Shown piece by piece: positions 8,100-16,396 of a stretch of 37,406 bases of DNA. Location: NCBI RefSeq assembly GCF_024539815.1, contig NZ_JAHHIU010000139.1:1-37406 (forward strand), written 5' to 3'. Every line of letters begins with the position of its first letter. Position 1 is the first letter of the stretch. The DNA is from Streptomyces hayashii (GTDB taxonomy: Bacteria > Actinomycetota > Actinomycetes > Streptomycetales > Streptomycetaceae). Position numbers and translations under genes: made by a program. The notes under the pieces are model-generated. The model searched no databases. It worked only from the letters and a program-made list of their open reading frames with translations, and was not told the origin of the DNA.

Positions 8100-8704
8100 A
8101 CCTCGCCCTCGACGGCTCGTCGGTCGACGGCTGGGCATACACCGACGTGGTGAATCTCGCCGCGCACGCCCCTGCCTGGCTGGACGGCGCGGTGTCGGCC
8201 TGGTCGACGTACGGGCTCGCCCTGTTCGCGGTCCTCATGACCATCGGCTGGTGGCGGGCCCGGCAACTGGGTGCCACCGCGTCGGTGACGGCGCTCGCCG
8301 TGCCGTTCGTCGTGGTCGCGGCCTACGGGGTGGACGCGGCACTGAAGCTGCTGGTGCGCGAGGACCGGCCCTGCCGGAGCCTGCGGGCGGCCACGCTGGA
8401 GGCGTGTCCGGCACCCGGCGACTGGTCTTTTCCCAGCAACCACGCGGCCGTCGCCGCCGCGGCGGCCGTCGCCCTCATCTTCGTCTCCCGCCGACTCGGG
8501 GCGGTCTCCGCGGTGGCTGCCTGTGCGATGGCAGCCTCGCGGCTCTGGGTCGGCGCACACTATCCCCACGACGTGGTGGCAGGGGTCGTGGTGGGCGCTC
8601 TGACCGCTTGGCTCGTCATGTCGGCGCTGCGCAGACGTGCGGAGACCGCAGCCCTGCGGCTCACGGCCACCCGCCTGCGTCCACTGCTGGTGGCGCCGTC
8701 TTGA
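8096..8704 (+). CDS. PAP2 family lipid phosphatase (first of two)
   Basis: A 202-residue membrane phosphatase with the three-part PAP2 signature: KLLVREDRP (84-92), PSNH (113-116) and SRLWVGAHYPHD (148-159), which supply the Lys/Arg, His and His/Asp active-site residues. Relatives dephosphorylate undecaprenyl pyrophosphate or phosphatidic-type lipids on the outer membrane face. It overlaps DedA by four bases at its start and the second PAP2 gene at its stop. Next to a DedA flippase, recycling of a lipid phosphate carrier is a reasonable role. Confidence 0.85.
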   Translation: MNLALDGSSVDGWAYTDVVNLAAHAPAWLDGAVSAWSTYGLALFAVLMTIGWWRARQLGATASVTALAVPFVVVAAYGVDAALKLLVREDRPCRSLRAATLEACPAPGDWSFPSNHAAVAAAAAVALIFVSRRLGAVSAVAACAMAASRLWVGAHYPHDVVAGVVVGALTAWLVMSALRRRAETAALRLTATRLRPLLVAPS

Positions 8705-9360
8705 GGCGGAGGCGGCGCGATGACGCCGACTGGGCCGGCAGCTGCGGCCTCGGCGCGTGGACGGCGTTCGGCGTACTGACCATGGTCGTCGTGGGCCATG
8801 ACGGCGTGCCGCTGTTCGCGGACGCCGACCTCCACTCGTGGTCCATCGGCCACCGCCCCGACGTGGCAGTGGCGCTCGCCCGCGGGCTGACCGCCTCCGG
8901 AACTGGGGTCGCCCCGTTCATGCTGGCCGCACTTGCCGGAACCATCGCAGGACGCACCCGCCGGCAGCGCGCGCTCGCCGGCGCGCTCTGTCTGACCTGC
9001 CTCGCAGGGGGCCAGGCACTGAGGTACGGCGTGATGACACTCGGCGCCCGGCTCCGGCCACCCCAGGCGGACCGGCAGACCCACGCCTCGGGATGGACAT
9101 ACCCCTCGGGCCACACCACCACGGCGGCCCTCACCGCGGGGCTGCTGATCATCGCCGTCCACCTACGCGGCCCGCATGGCAGAACCGTGCTCAAGCTGGT
9201 CAGCGTCGGCTGGGGCGCGATGGTCGGGATGACCCGCGTCCATCTCGGCGCCCACTGGTTCACCGACGTCATCGGCGGCCGGCGTTCGCGCTCGGCCGGC
9301 TGGGATATGCCCGTGCGCCGTGGCCTGGCGGCCTTCCCGAGCGTTTGCCCCTCGGTATGA
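8701..9360 (+). CDS. PAP2 family lipid phosphatase (second), odd C-terminus
   Basis: A 219-codon gene with a TTG start at 8701 that overlaps the previous stop (TTGA). The PAP2 motifs are PSGH (125-128) and RVHLGAHWFTD (169-179, Arg169, His175, Asp179); the first motif is GARLRPP (about 115). After residue 183 the frame gives a non-hydrophobic tail (RRSRSAGWDM...), while a neighbouring frame reads FALGRLGYARAPWPGG, which resembles the missing last membrane helix. A one-base change near 9280 may have altered the C-terminus. The catalytic residues are intact. Confidence 0.75.
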   Translation: MRRRRRDDADWAGSCGLGAWTAFGVLTMVVVGHDGVPLFADADLHSWSIGHRPDVAVALARGLTASGTGVAPFMLAALAGTIAGRTRRQRALAGALCLTCLAGGQALRYGVMTLGARLRPPQADRQTHASGWTYPSGHTTTAALTAGLLIIAVHLRGPHGRTVLKLVSVGWGAMVGMTRVHLGAHWFTDVIGGRRSRSAGWDMPVRRGLAAFPSVCPSV

Positions 9361-9453
9361 CGGACACGGACACGGAACCAGCGCGTGGGACGACAGGACC
9401 GATGGGCACGGCAGGAAGCCGAACCGACACGGCACGAGAACAGAAGGAGGGCC

Positions 9454-10116
9454 ATGCGCCAGACGATCCTGGTCGTCGAGGACGATCACGCCCTGCGTGA
9501 CGTGCTGATGCGCGGACTGCGCGACGAGGACTTCGCCACCGTGCCCGCACCGGACGGCGCCACCGCCCTGCGACTGGCGACCGCCGACATCTCCGCCGCC
9601 GTGCTCGACATCGGGCTGCCCGACGCCGACGGACGGGACGTGTGCCAGGCCATGCGCGCGAACGGATTCCTCTCCCCCGTCATCTTCCTGACCGCCCATC
9701 ACCGGCTGAACGACCGGCTCTCCGGGTTCTCCGCCGGAGGCGACGACTACCTGCCCAAGCCGTTCCACCTCGCCGAACTCGCGGCCCGCCTGCGAGCAGC
9801 CCTCAAACGGGCCGCGCCGCCACCCGCCGCCACAACGGGAGACCTGGTGCTGGACGCCGTCCGGCACGTGGTCAGCGTCCGAGGCGCCCAGGTCGACCTG
9901 ACACCGACCGAGTTCCGACTCCTGGCCGCGCTCATGGCGGCTTCCGGCGGCATCGTGCGCCGCCGCGAGCTGGTCCGGGCGGCCTGGCCCGAAGGCGCCC
10001 AGGTCCACGACAACACCCTCGACCAGTACCTGACCCGGCTGCGCCGCAAGTTGCGCGAGGCGGGCAGCGACCGGACGATCGGCACGGCCCGCGGCATCGG
10101 CCACCGCCTGTCATGA
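9454..10116 (+). CDS. OmpR-family response regulator
   Basis: A 220-residue two-domain regulator. The receiver domain has Asp10/Asp11, the phosphoacceptor Asp52 in VLDIGLPDADG, Thr80 and Lys102 in YLPKPF. A C-terminal winged-helix DNA-binding domain (about 128-220) carries LTPTEFRLLAAL, HDNTLDQYLTRLRRKL and the wing GIGHRLS. The ATG at 9454 has a perfect AAGGAGG. The gene follows the second PAP2 gene by 93 bp and is coupled to the kinase (ATGA). OmpR-type regulators bind direct repeats; a candidate pair is at 12410-12427. Confidence 0.9.
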   Translation: MRQTILVVEDDHALRDVLMRGLRDEDFATVPAPDGATALRLATADISAAVLDIGLPDADGRDVCQAMRANGFLSPVIFLTAHHRLNDRLSGFSAGGDDYLPKPFHLAELAARLRAALKRAAPPPAATTGDLVLDAVRHVVSVRGAQVDLTPTEFRLLAALMAASGGIVRRRELVRAAWPEGAQVHDNTLDQYLTRLRRKLREAGSDRTIGTARGIGHRLS

Positions 10117-11492
10117 GCGGTACCCGCCACCGGCCGCGACCCGCCGTGACCACTGCCCTGAACCGTCTGGCGCCCCGCACACTGCGCGGCCGGCTCTCCC
10201 TCGTGGCCCTCACCACGGCCGCGCTGCTGATGCTGGTCCTCACCGTCGCCTTCAACGCCGTGGCGCAGCACCGCCTCCAGCACCAGGCGGACGACGAACT
10301 GCGCACCCGCGCCGCCGCCGTCGCGACGACCGTCGACACCAGCGGCACAACGGTACGCGTCCTGGAAACCTCCAACGACGAACTCCTCGACACGAACGTC
10401 TGGATCTACGCCGGCCGACGCCTGCTGGAAGAGCCGCCCAACGCCGCCCCCCTGACCCACGTCGCCGACGTACTCGCCGGGCGCGGCGGGCGGCGGTGCG
10501 TCACCGCCCACATCCACGGCCCCCGCCGACTGTGCTCCCAGCCGGTGTCCGCAGACAAGAGCAACGCCACGGTGGTCACGGCACTCGACCTCTCCCCCTA
10601 CCGCAGTTCGGCCGACACACTGCTCCTGGGCTCACTCGCCCTGGACGCCGTGATGCTCTCCTGCACCTACGCCCTGACCCGGCTGGCAGTGGGCCGTGCC
10701 CTGCGCCCCGTCCGCACGATGACCGACCAGGCCACCCAGTGGAGCGCCGTCGCCTCCGAAGAACGCTTCGGCCAGATGCGACACCCTGCCGAACTCGCGC
10801 GCCTCGGTACGTCGTTGGACGCCATACTCGACCGCATCCGCACACTGCTGCGCCACGAGCGGCAGCTCACCGGGGAGCTTTCGCACGAGCTGCGCACGCC
10901 CCTGAGCCGGATCATCGCCGAACTCGACTGGTGGCAGACCCGCCCCCGCACCGCCGACCAGACCCATGCCACCCACAAAGTCATCGCGGATGCCGCCGAG
11001 TCCATGCGGACCATCTGCGACACCCTCCTGGACGATGCCCGTGACGGCACACTCACCGCTCCGGGCACCACAGAGATCCTGCCCACGCTGCGCCGCCTCA
11101 CCGAGGTCCTGGACGCACCAAGCCACTTGACGGTCACCGCTGAGGGCCCGCGCCTGGAGGCCGGAGTCCCACCCGCCCTCCTCGAACGCATCGTCAGCCC
11201 GCTCCTCACCAACGCCTGCCGCTATGCCCACGCCGACGTCGCCGTCCGCGCCTACTCCACGCCCGACGGCGTGCGCGTCGAGGTCATCGACGACGGACCC
11301 GGCGTCCCACCCCCGTTCGCCGGACAGCTCTTCGAACCCGGTCAACGCGCGGACCCCGGCGACGGACACGGCGGAGCGGGCCTGGGGCTGGCACTGGCGC
11401 GACGCCTGGCCCGCGCCGCCGGCGGCGAGGTGGCGTACGACCTGGGACACGCCCCAGGGGCGCGGTTCGTGGTCAGCCTGCCTGCCGGGTAA
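10113..11492 (+). CDS. Sensor histidine kinase
   Basis: A 459-residue membrane kinase. Two membrane helices (about 28-50 and 169-188) flank an extracytoplasmic sensor of about 115 residues that contains Cys129 and Cys141 and His133/His135. A HAMP-like linker follows, then the H-box GELSHELRTPLSRI with phosphoacceptor His258, and an HATPase domain with the N-box LLTNACRYA, DDGPGVPP and GGAGLGLALARRL. The start overlaps the regulator's stop. The cysteines and histidines could form a disulfide or bind metal, but the signal is unknown. Confidence 0.9.
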   Translation: MSGTRHRPRPAVTTALNRLAPRTLRGRLSLVALTTAALLMLVLTVAFNAVAQHRLQHQADDELRTRAAAVATTVDTSGTTVRVLETSNDELLDTNVWIYAGRRLLEEPPNAAPLTHVADVLAGRGGRRCVTAHIHGPRRLCSQPVSADKSNATVVTALDLSPYRSSADTLLLGSLALDAVMLSCTYALTRLAVGRALRPVRTMTDQATQWSAVASEERFGQMRHPAELARLGTSLDAILDRIRTLLRHERQLTGELSHELRTPLSRIIAELDWWQTRPRTADQTHATHKVIADAAESMRTICDTLLDDARDGTLTAPGTTEILPTLRRLTEVLDAPSHLTVTAEGPRLEAGVPPALLERIVSPLLTNACRYAHADVAVRAYSTPDGVRVEVIDDGPGVPPPFAGQLFEPGQRADPGDGHGGAGLGLALARRLARAAGGEVAYDLGHAPGARFVVSLPAG

Positions 11493-11521
11493 CGGCAGCC
11501 ACACTCGGCGCTACCGGCGCG

Positions 11522-12313
11522 TCAGGCCGTACCGTCGCGCTGGACGTCCTTGCGGGAGACGGCCAGGTAGCCGACGAGGCCGAGGATGGCCACAGTCCAG
11601 GACAGCGTGACCGGCCCCAGACCCAGGTCGAGTCCGCCGCGGCCATGGCCGACGGCCATCCAGTCGGCGACAGAGGCCCCGAGGGGGCGGGTGATGACAT
11701 AAGCGGCCCAGAACGCGGCCACCGCGTTCAGGCTCCCCCACCGGTGAGCGACGGCCGGAACGGCGATCGCGGCGGTATACAGGACGGCGGAGCCAAGATA
11801 GCCGAGGCCGATCGTCGCGGTGAGGTCGCCCGCCGCGGTGCCCAGTGCGAACGTGGCCAGCACGGCGGTCCAGTAGAAGGCCTCGCGGCGCCGGGTGTGG
11901 ATGCTGTGGATGGACAGGGTGCGCTCGACCCGGTGCCACAGGGCGAAGACGGCGGCCAACGCAGCCATGAAGAACGGGGTCGAGAGCGTGTACGGCACGC
12001 CGAGACCGACGTGCAGGACGTCGGCGGCCATCGTGCCGAACACGCTGACCATGACGATCGCCGTCCAGTAGATCCAGGCCACGTACCTACGGACGGCGAA
12101 CTGCGCTGCCAGGGCCACCACAAGGGCGACACCGCCGAGGCCGACAGCCGGGATCGGACCGAACACATGGGCAAGCAAGTCGGAGGCCGTCTCACCCATG
12201 CCCGTCGTGAGCACCTTGATGATCCAGAAGTAGACGGTCACCTCCGGCACCTTGCTCGCCGCGTGACGGATGTGGCCCGCGGGCCGGTCGTGAGTGAGGT
12301 GATCAGTCGACAT
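11522..12313 (-). CDS. COG4705-type membrane protein
   Basis: A 263-residue membrane protein with about eight hydrophobic segments. The family signature is near the N-terminus (KVPEVTVYFWIIKVLTTGMG), with repeated GxTxxD-type loops (GETASDLL, GTMAADVL, GTAAGDLT), as in the COG4705 family of unknown function. I chose the ATG at 12313; another ATG four codons upstream (12325) is possible. It is convergent with the histidine kinase, 29 bp apart, without a terminator between them. The direct repeats at 12410-12427 lie about 100 bp upstream, so the neighbouring response regulator may control it. Confidence 0.75.
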   Translation of the reverse strand: MSTDHLTHDRPAGHIRHAASKVPEVTVYFWIIKVLTTGMGETASDLLAHVFGPIPAVGLGGVALVVALAAQFAVRRYVAWIYWTAIVMVSVFGTMAADVLHVGLGVPYTLSTPFFMAALAAVFALWHRVERTLSIHSIHTRRREAFYWTAVLATFALGTAAGDLTATIGLGYLGSAVLYTAAIAVPAVAHRWGSLNAVAAFWAAYVITRPLGASVADWMAVGHGRGGLDLGLGPVTLSWTVAILGLVGYLAVSRKDVQRDGTA

Positions 12314-12409
12314 GGCAGGCACCATGACACGGTGACCGGCCCTCGCCCCAGACCTCTTTGCCAGAGTTTTGGCGCTTCCGGTACGGGAGTTGCCCTGGGC
12401 TCGTCAGAG

Positions 12410-12427
12410 CCTGAACACAACCTGAAC
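12410..12427 (-). promoter_or_regulatory. Tandem CCTGAAC repeats, candidate response-regulator site
   Basis: CCTGAAC occurs at 12410-12416 and again at 12421-12427, a period of 11 bp. Head-to-tail repeats about one helical turn apart are the usual target of OmpR/PhoB-family regulators. The site is upstream of the minus-strand COG4705-type gene and near the two-component genes. Confidence 0.45.
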
Positions 12428-12589
12428 GTCGGGGCCGATGGCCTGGTCAGCGACGTGCAACCGATGGTACAGACGTCTCTCGGCGCTGCCGTCGCGGCGA
12501 AAACCGGAACACGAGAGTCGGCCCGTCGGCCCTCCGAACCGTCATTGGTCGATCCAGTAACCCGGTTCGAGCCGGAGTGTCGCAGAGCA

Positions 12590-12760
12590 CCGAACAAGAC
12601 TGCTGACCGGGTTCGCGGCGCACTTCGGCGACGGATGGCGCCGTTGTCCTTTTCTCCGCGTAGATCTGCGTGAGGCGCTCGATCGCGTCGTGCTGCGTTC
12701 CGTAGCCCGTCTCTTCACGCTGCCTGCCGAGAGCGTCCCGGAACCGAATCGTGTACGGGG
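12590..12760 (-). pseudogene. Remnant of a tyrosine-type phage integrase (N-terminal part)
   Basis: The minus frame contains PYTIRFRDALGRQREETGYG, then a helix AIERLTQIYAEKRTTAPSVAE. This is the N-terminal arm-binding pattern of actinobacterial site-specific integrases (YxVRFRDxxGRQREExFxT, then an alpha helix). The frame then breaks, and no catalytic R-H-R-Y domain follows. It marks an old integrated element. Confidence 0.55.
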
Positions 12761-12953
12761 GCGGGCAACGGGTCGGCCTGGAGCAACTGCACTCCCTGAA
12801 GGACCCCATCCCACGGGCGAGTTGTCGAGCCGCGCATCAAACCTTCCGAGCAGGGCGATGGGCGGTGCAGGAGGCCCCTGCCGCGGGCGCAGGTCGGCAT
12901 GCCGCACACCGTCCGGCCCGATGCTGACCTGAAGGCCGCGATCAGGGCTCTGG

Positions 12954-13048
12954 CCTGCAAAAACACCCAAACGCTAGATCTTGGACTCGAACATTGTGCG
13001 CAGCATGTCGAACTCCTGGAAGACGGCTCCCTGCCAGCTTTTTGCAGG
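12954..13048. repeat. 10-bp inverted repeat, A/T-rich, 75-bp spacer
   Basis: CCTGCAAAAA at 12954-12963 is repeated inverted as TTTTTGCAGG at 13039-13048. Such A-runs are rare in this genome. The 95-bp unit could be the trace of a small mobile element or only chance. Confidence 0.3.
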
Positions 13049-13869
13049 TCAAGGGCTGCCGTGACCCTTCACGGGCACGCCTTCGACACCCTCGGCCTGG
13101 TCCCACGATGAACCCAAGCACACTCCGTCGATCGCTGCGGCTCGCCGGCAGCGCGGAGCAGGCACGATGGTCGTCAGCCACTCCATCGCTCTCGCCGGCG
13201 TTGACGTTGATGTCGATGGGACAGGTACGCTCGCCCACGGCGGTGGCGTGCACCACGTCGCGGAGCACGGTTCGCAGAGTGGCTGTCACCTGGTCGTTGA
13301 TCGGCCGCAGGTCCCTTTCCTGGGGGTGGCGGGAGCCGAGTGCGTTGCGGCGCAGGGACAGCAGTAGCTCGGAGCCGTTGTTGGGACAGGCCAGCAGCAC
13401 CATACGGCGAATCCGGGCGAGTTCACTCCGAGGCGCTGAAGAGGGTCGGCGCACACTTCCTGGCTGCTTCGGCGCAGAGCCACGGCCGGCGTCACCCGAG
13501 TTCACGAGGCGGCGCGTCTCCGTCCGCTGCCGCCCTCGTTCTCCCCTGCCGCCGTCGACGGCGGGCGTCACCCACTCGTACTGCTTCTCCTCCGTCCTGC
13601 GCTGGATCGGAGCGGAGCCGCCGCCCTCGACCTACCCGTCAGCCTCCCTGCGACGCCGGCCACAGTCCGCCGGGTCCCCTCACCTCTGAATCAGCGTCAG
13701 GGCGTACGCGAGCCGTGCGGCGGACCGCCTCTGAGTCCTGCGGAGCGAACGGAAGTTCTTACGAGAAGCTGACGCGGGACCGGAACTTCTTCACCCCATC
13801 CGCCCCACAGGCAACTCTGGCTCTGCACGTCACCGGCCGGCGGTGGCGCCGAGGTGCAAGGAGTCAGGC

Positions 13870-15096
13870 GTGAGCAGGCATACCAGGCGCAGGTCGAAGT
13901 CGCAGGTCCGGATGACCATCGCGGGGGCCGGCATTCTCGCGTCGGCTGCGGCCGTGACGACGGTGGCCATCGCCTCGGCGGGGGAAGTGCCCCGCACACA
14001 AGACGGCGCGACGACGAAGAGCGCGAAGGCGGGAGCCGATCATGCCGTCTTCGTCCAGGGCAATGAGCTCACAGGAAACACCATCCACGTCTTCAAGCGA
14101 GGCGACGACGGCAAGTTGACCCCGGCAGGCGCCTACGCGACCGGCGGCAAGGGCGGCGACCAGGTCGACGCACCCACCGACTCCCTCGCGTCCCAGGGCT
14201 CGCTGGTGTACGACCGGGGCTCGCATCTGCTGCTGGCGGTCAACGCGGGCAGCGGCACCGTGACCTCGTTCCGGGTCGAGGGACAGAGGCTGACGCACCG
14301 GCGGGTGGTGCGCTCGGGCGGGGACTTCCCCTCGTCCCTCACGGTGTCCGGCAATACGGCCTACGTCATGAACGCGGGAGGCGCAGGCAGCGTCCAAGGC
14401 TTCAAGATCACGGCCGTCGGGCTCGAACCGCTGGGCGGTTCGTATCGCTCCCTGGGGTTGAAGAACAAGAAGGTCCCGTTGTTCAGCAGTTCGCCCGGCC
14501 AGGTCGCCTTCACGCCGGGTGGCCGTGAGCTCGTCGTCACCACGAAGTCGGCCAACACCGTCGAGGTCTTCCCGATGCGGCGCGACGGACGTCCCGCACA
14601 CCGGGCGAAGGTCAACGCCTCGGCCGGCGGTGTGCCGTTCGCGATCGCCTTCGACCAGAAGGGCCACATGCTGGTGGCCGAGGCCGAGAAGTCGACGGTG
14701 AGCACGTACAAGGTGCTCGCCGACGGCCGTCTCAAGGTCGTCCAGAAGCCGCTCCCCAACGGTCAGAACACGCTGTGCTGGCTGGAACGGGCCGGTGACT
14801 TCTTCTACGGCGGCAACACCGGCAACTCCACCGTGACCGGCTACCGCACCGACCGGCTCGGCAGGCTGGCGCTCACCGAAGAGAGCGGCGTCGCCACCCC
14901 GCCGTCAGCCATGTCCCAGGGTGTCATCGACCTGGCGGTGACACAGGACGAGAAGTTCCTGTACGTGCAGAACGGGACCTCCGGCACTGTCGACGGCTTC
15001 CGCATCGGCCGGAACGGCTCCCTCACCAAGGTCACCACGGCCACCGGACTGCCCCCCTTCGCCGAGTCCGGCATGGAAGGCATCGCCGCGGTGTAA
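13870..15096 (+). CDS. Secreted beta-propeller protein (lactonase-like fold)
   Basis: A 408-residue exported protein. The N-terminus is basic (SRHTRRRSKSQVR), followed by a hydrophobic stretch (about 16-35) and a probable cleavage after ASA. The mature part has repeated blades of the type HAVFVQGNELTGNTIHVFKR, GTVTSFRVEGQRL, NTVEVFPMRRDGRP, STVTGYRTDRLGRL and GTVDGFRIGRNGSL, matching seven-bladed 6-phosphogluconolactonase-like (Lgl) propellers. Exported members are common in Streptomyces; their activity is mostly unknown. The GTG at 13870 follows AAGGAG. A hairpin closes the gene at 15118-15145. Confidence 0.8.
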   Translation: MSRHTRRRSKSQVRMTIAGAGILASAAAVTTVAIASAGEVPRTQDGATTKSAKAGADHAVFVQGNELTGNTIHVFKRGDDGKLTPAGAYATGGKGGDQVDAPTDSLASQGSLVYDRGSHLLLAVNAGSGTVTSFRVEGQRLTHRRVVRSGGDFPSSLTVSGNTAYVMNAGGAGSVQGFKITAVGLEPLGGSYRSLGLKNKKVPLFSSSPGQVAFTPGGRELVVTTKSANTVEVFPMRRDGRPAHRAKVNASAGGVPFAIAFDQKGHMLVAEAEKSTVSTYKVLADGRLKVVQKPLPNGQNTLCWLERAGDFFYGGNTGNSTVTGYRTDRLGRLALTEESGVATPPSAMSQGVIDLAVTQDEKFLYVQNGTSGTVDGFRIGRNGSLTKVTTATGLPPFAESGMEGIAAV

Positions 15097-15117
15097 CGGA
15101 ACTCCCGCCCCGCGCCG

Positions 15118-15145
15118 GCGCCCTGGAGACTGCTGTCCAGGGTGC
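15118..15145 (+). terminator. Hairpin after the beta-propeller gene
   Basis: GCGCCCTGGA and TCCAGGGTGC pair in a 10-bp stem (one G-T) with an 8-base loop, 22 bp after the stop at 15096. There is no T-run, as is common for Streptomyces terminators. Confidence 0.55.
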
Positions 15146-15654
15146 CGAGCGCGTTGGGCAGGGGTGTTCGACCACGGTCACGATCCGGGTTGCGCGATGC
15201 GTCGGCCGAGTCGGTCCAGACCGCTGACCGACAGCCACCGGGTCGGGCGTGACGGCGACGCCTCCGGAACACGGAACGTGAAACGCCGGCGGATGCGCAG
15301 GGACGCACCACCGGTGGCGGGATCGTCGATCAGTGTCCCGCCGGGGGCACCGCCAACCAAACAGTGGACCCTCGTGAAGCTCGCCCGACCCCCTCACCAC
15401 GACCGTCGGTGGGGTCGCCACGGCCATCTGCCGTGGGGCGAGCCGCAGTTCGCGCGGCGCCGCACTCAGCTTGCCGGCCGCCGAGGCCGGCACGTCCACG
15501 GGTGGCGAAGTGTCCGACGAGTTCGGCCCCGCCGACATCGACCCCGACATCGACCCCGACCCCCGCCTCGTCCTGCCGCCCCGCCACAGCCGCTGAACCG
15601 TGCAACCCCCCGGTCCCCTCAGGGATGTCCGTGGCCGTGCCATGATCCGGCTTC
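15146..15654. other. 509-bp gap with degraded coding traces
   Basis: No intact gene is seen. A plus-strand frame ending at 15596 reads DEFGPADIDPDIDPDPRLVL before a stop; its codons look coding-like, but it is closed upstream by a stop at about 15375. The preceding bases read TKQWTLVKLARP in another frame. This fits a frameshifted remnant of an unknown gene. The GACATCGACCCC repeat near 15535-15560 gives the Asp-Pro repeats. Confidence 0.35.
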
Positions 15655-16185
15655 ATGAGTGACCATTCGCTTTCACCCGCCTGGCTGGCAGGCTGGACAA
15701 GCAGAGTCTCCGGGGCCCTCGCGGCCCTGACAAGCGAGTTCGAGCGTCGGCACGGCTATCCCCCTGGCGCCAACGAGGTCCGGCCGGCCGACCGTGACGA
15801 TCGGACAGCGGCTCGCGCGCTTGCCCTGGGAAGCGGCATCCCGGCCGACCTGGTCACCTTCTACGACAGCGTCGGCGCCGTCACCTGGGCAGACGTCGGC
15901 AACGGCTACTTCCTCGATTCGGCAGGAGACGTCCTTCTGCGACTCCAGGAACACGACGCCGCCGTTGTCGGCGCGTACCAGCAGGTCAACGGCCTGGTCA
16001 TCGGCTCGAACGGCGGCGGCCTGTGCTACGTCGCAAGGCCTGACGGCACGGTTCACCGGACACGGACGGCATCGCTGGACGAACCGGAGCTCGACAAGGT
16101 GGCGGATGACCTGCGGCGGTTTCTGGAACTGCTGGAACGATCCCTGACGCAGTTCGTCACCGACGGCGAACCGGGATCTCTGTAG
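15655..16185 (+). CDS. SUKH (SMI1/KNR4-like) domain protein
   Basis: A 176-residue soluble protein. The core IPADLVTFYDSVGAVTWADVGNGYFL (about 61-87), followed by beta-strand pairs (DVLLRLQEHDAA, GLVIGSNGGGLCYVA), fits the SUKH superfamily, in which many members are immunity proteins against secreted nuclease or deaminase toxins. The C-terminal helix (ELDKVADDLRRFLELLERSL) also fits. No toxin gene is next to it, so it is either an orphan immunity protein or a housekeeping SUKH protein. The ATG at 15655 has only a weak ribosome binding site. Codon use matches the neighbours. Confidence 0.6.
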   Translation: MSDHSLSPAWLAGWTSRVSGALAALTSEFERRHGYPPGANEVRPADRDDRTAARALALGSGIPADLVTFYDSVGAVTWADVGNGYFLDSAGDVLLRLQEHDAAVVGAYQQVNGLVIGSNGGGLCYVARPDGTVHRTRTASLDEPELDKVADDLRRFLELLERSLTQFVTDGEPGSL

Positions 16186-16396
16186 GTCCGCCCACGGGGT
16201 CCGTGGCGTTCCGCCAGCCGCTACGAGCGATCTCGCGATCGACGGCACCACCCAGCACCCCCTCTCGCTCTTCGACGCGTCCCGCTCGATCACGTCCGGG
16301 GCGCGGCAGCCATGACCCGCCGGCCGCCGACCGGTCGCTCATCGTGGTGTGGGCGACGGCCGGCAGTGAGCGCCGTGCAGCGTCGTGGGCCGCAGG

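Larger units (their letters stand above)
12326..13869. other. 1.5-kb decayed region without an intact gene
   Basis: Apart from the direct repeats and an integrase remnant, I see no intact gene. Short protein-like stretches occur in interrupted minus-strand frames, for example ARIRRMVLLACPNNGSELLL and DVVHATAVGERTCPIDIN around 13200-13430. Another frame around 12977-13140 reads WDQAEGVEGVPVKGHGSP, stop, SWQGAVFQEFDMLRTMFESK, stop. These look like several broken genes. An inverted repeat of 10 bp (12954-12963 and 13039-13048) lies inside. The last part, up to 13857, should hold the promoter of the beta-propeller gene; GGAAGTTCTT (13754) and GGAACTTCTT (13783) form a near-direct repeat there. 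Confidence 0.55.

Noticed and set aside
9163..10104. A 313-codon minus-strand frame opposite the response regulator
   Set aside because: It is the Gly/Gln-rich complement of PAP2 and response regulator codons, with no known motif.
15164..15645. Several 60-200 codon frames in the gap after the beta-propeller gene
   Set aside because: All are low-complexity Arg/Pro-rich, and none has a ribosome site together with a recognisable domain.
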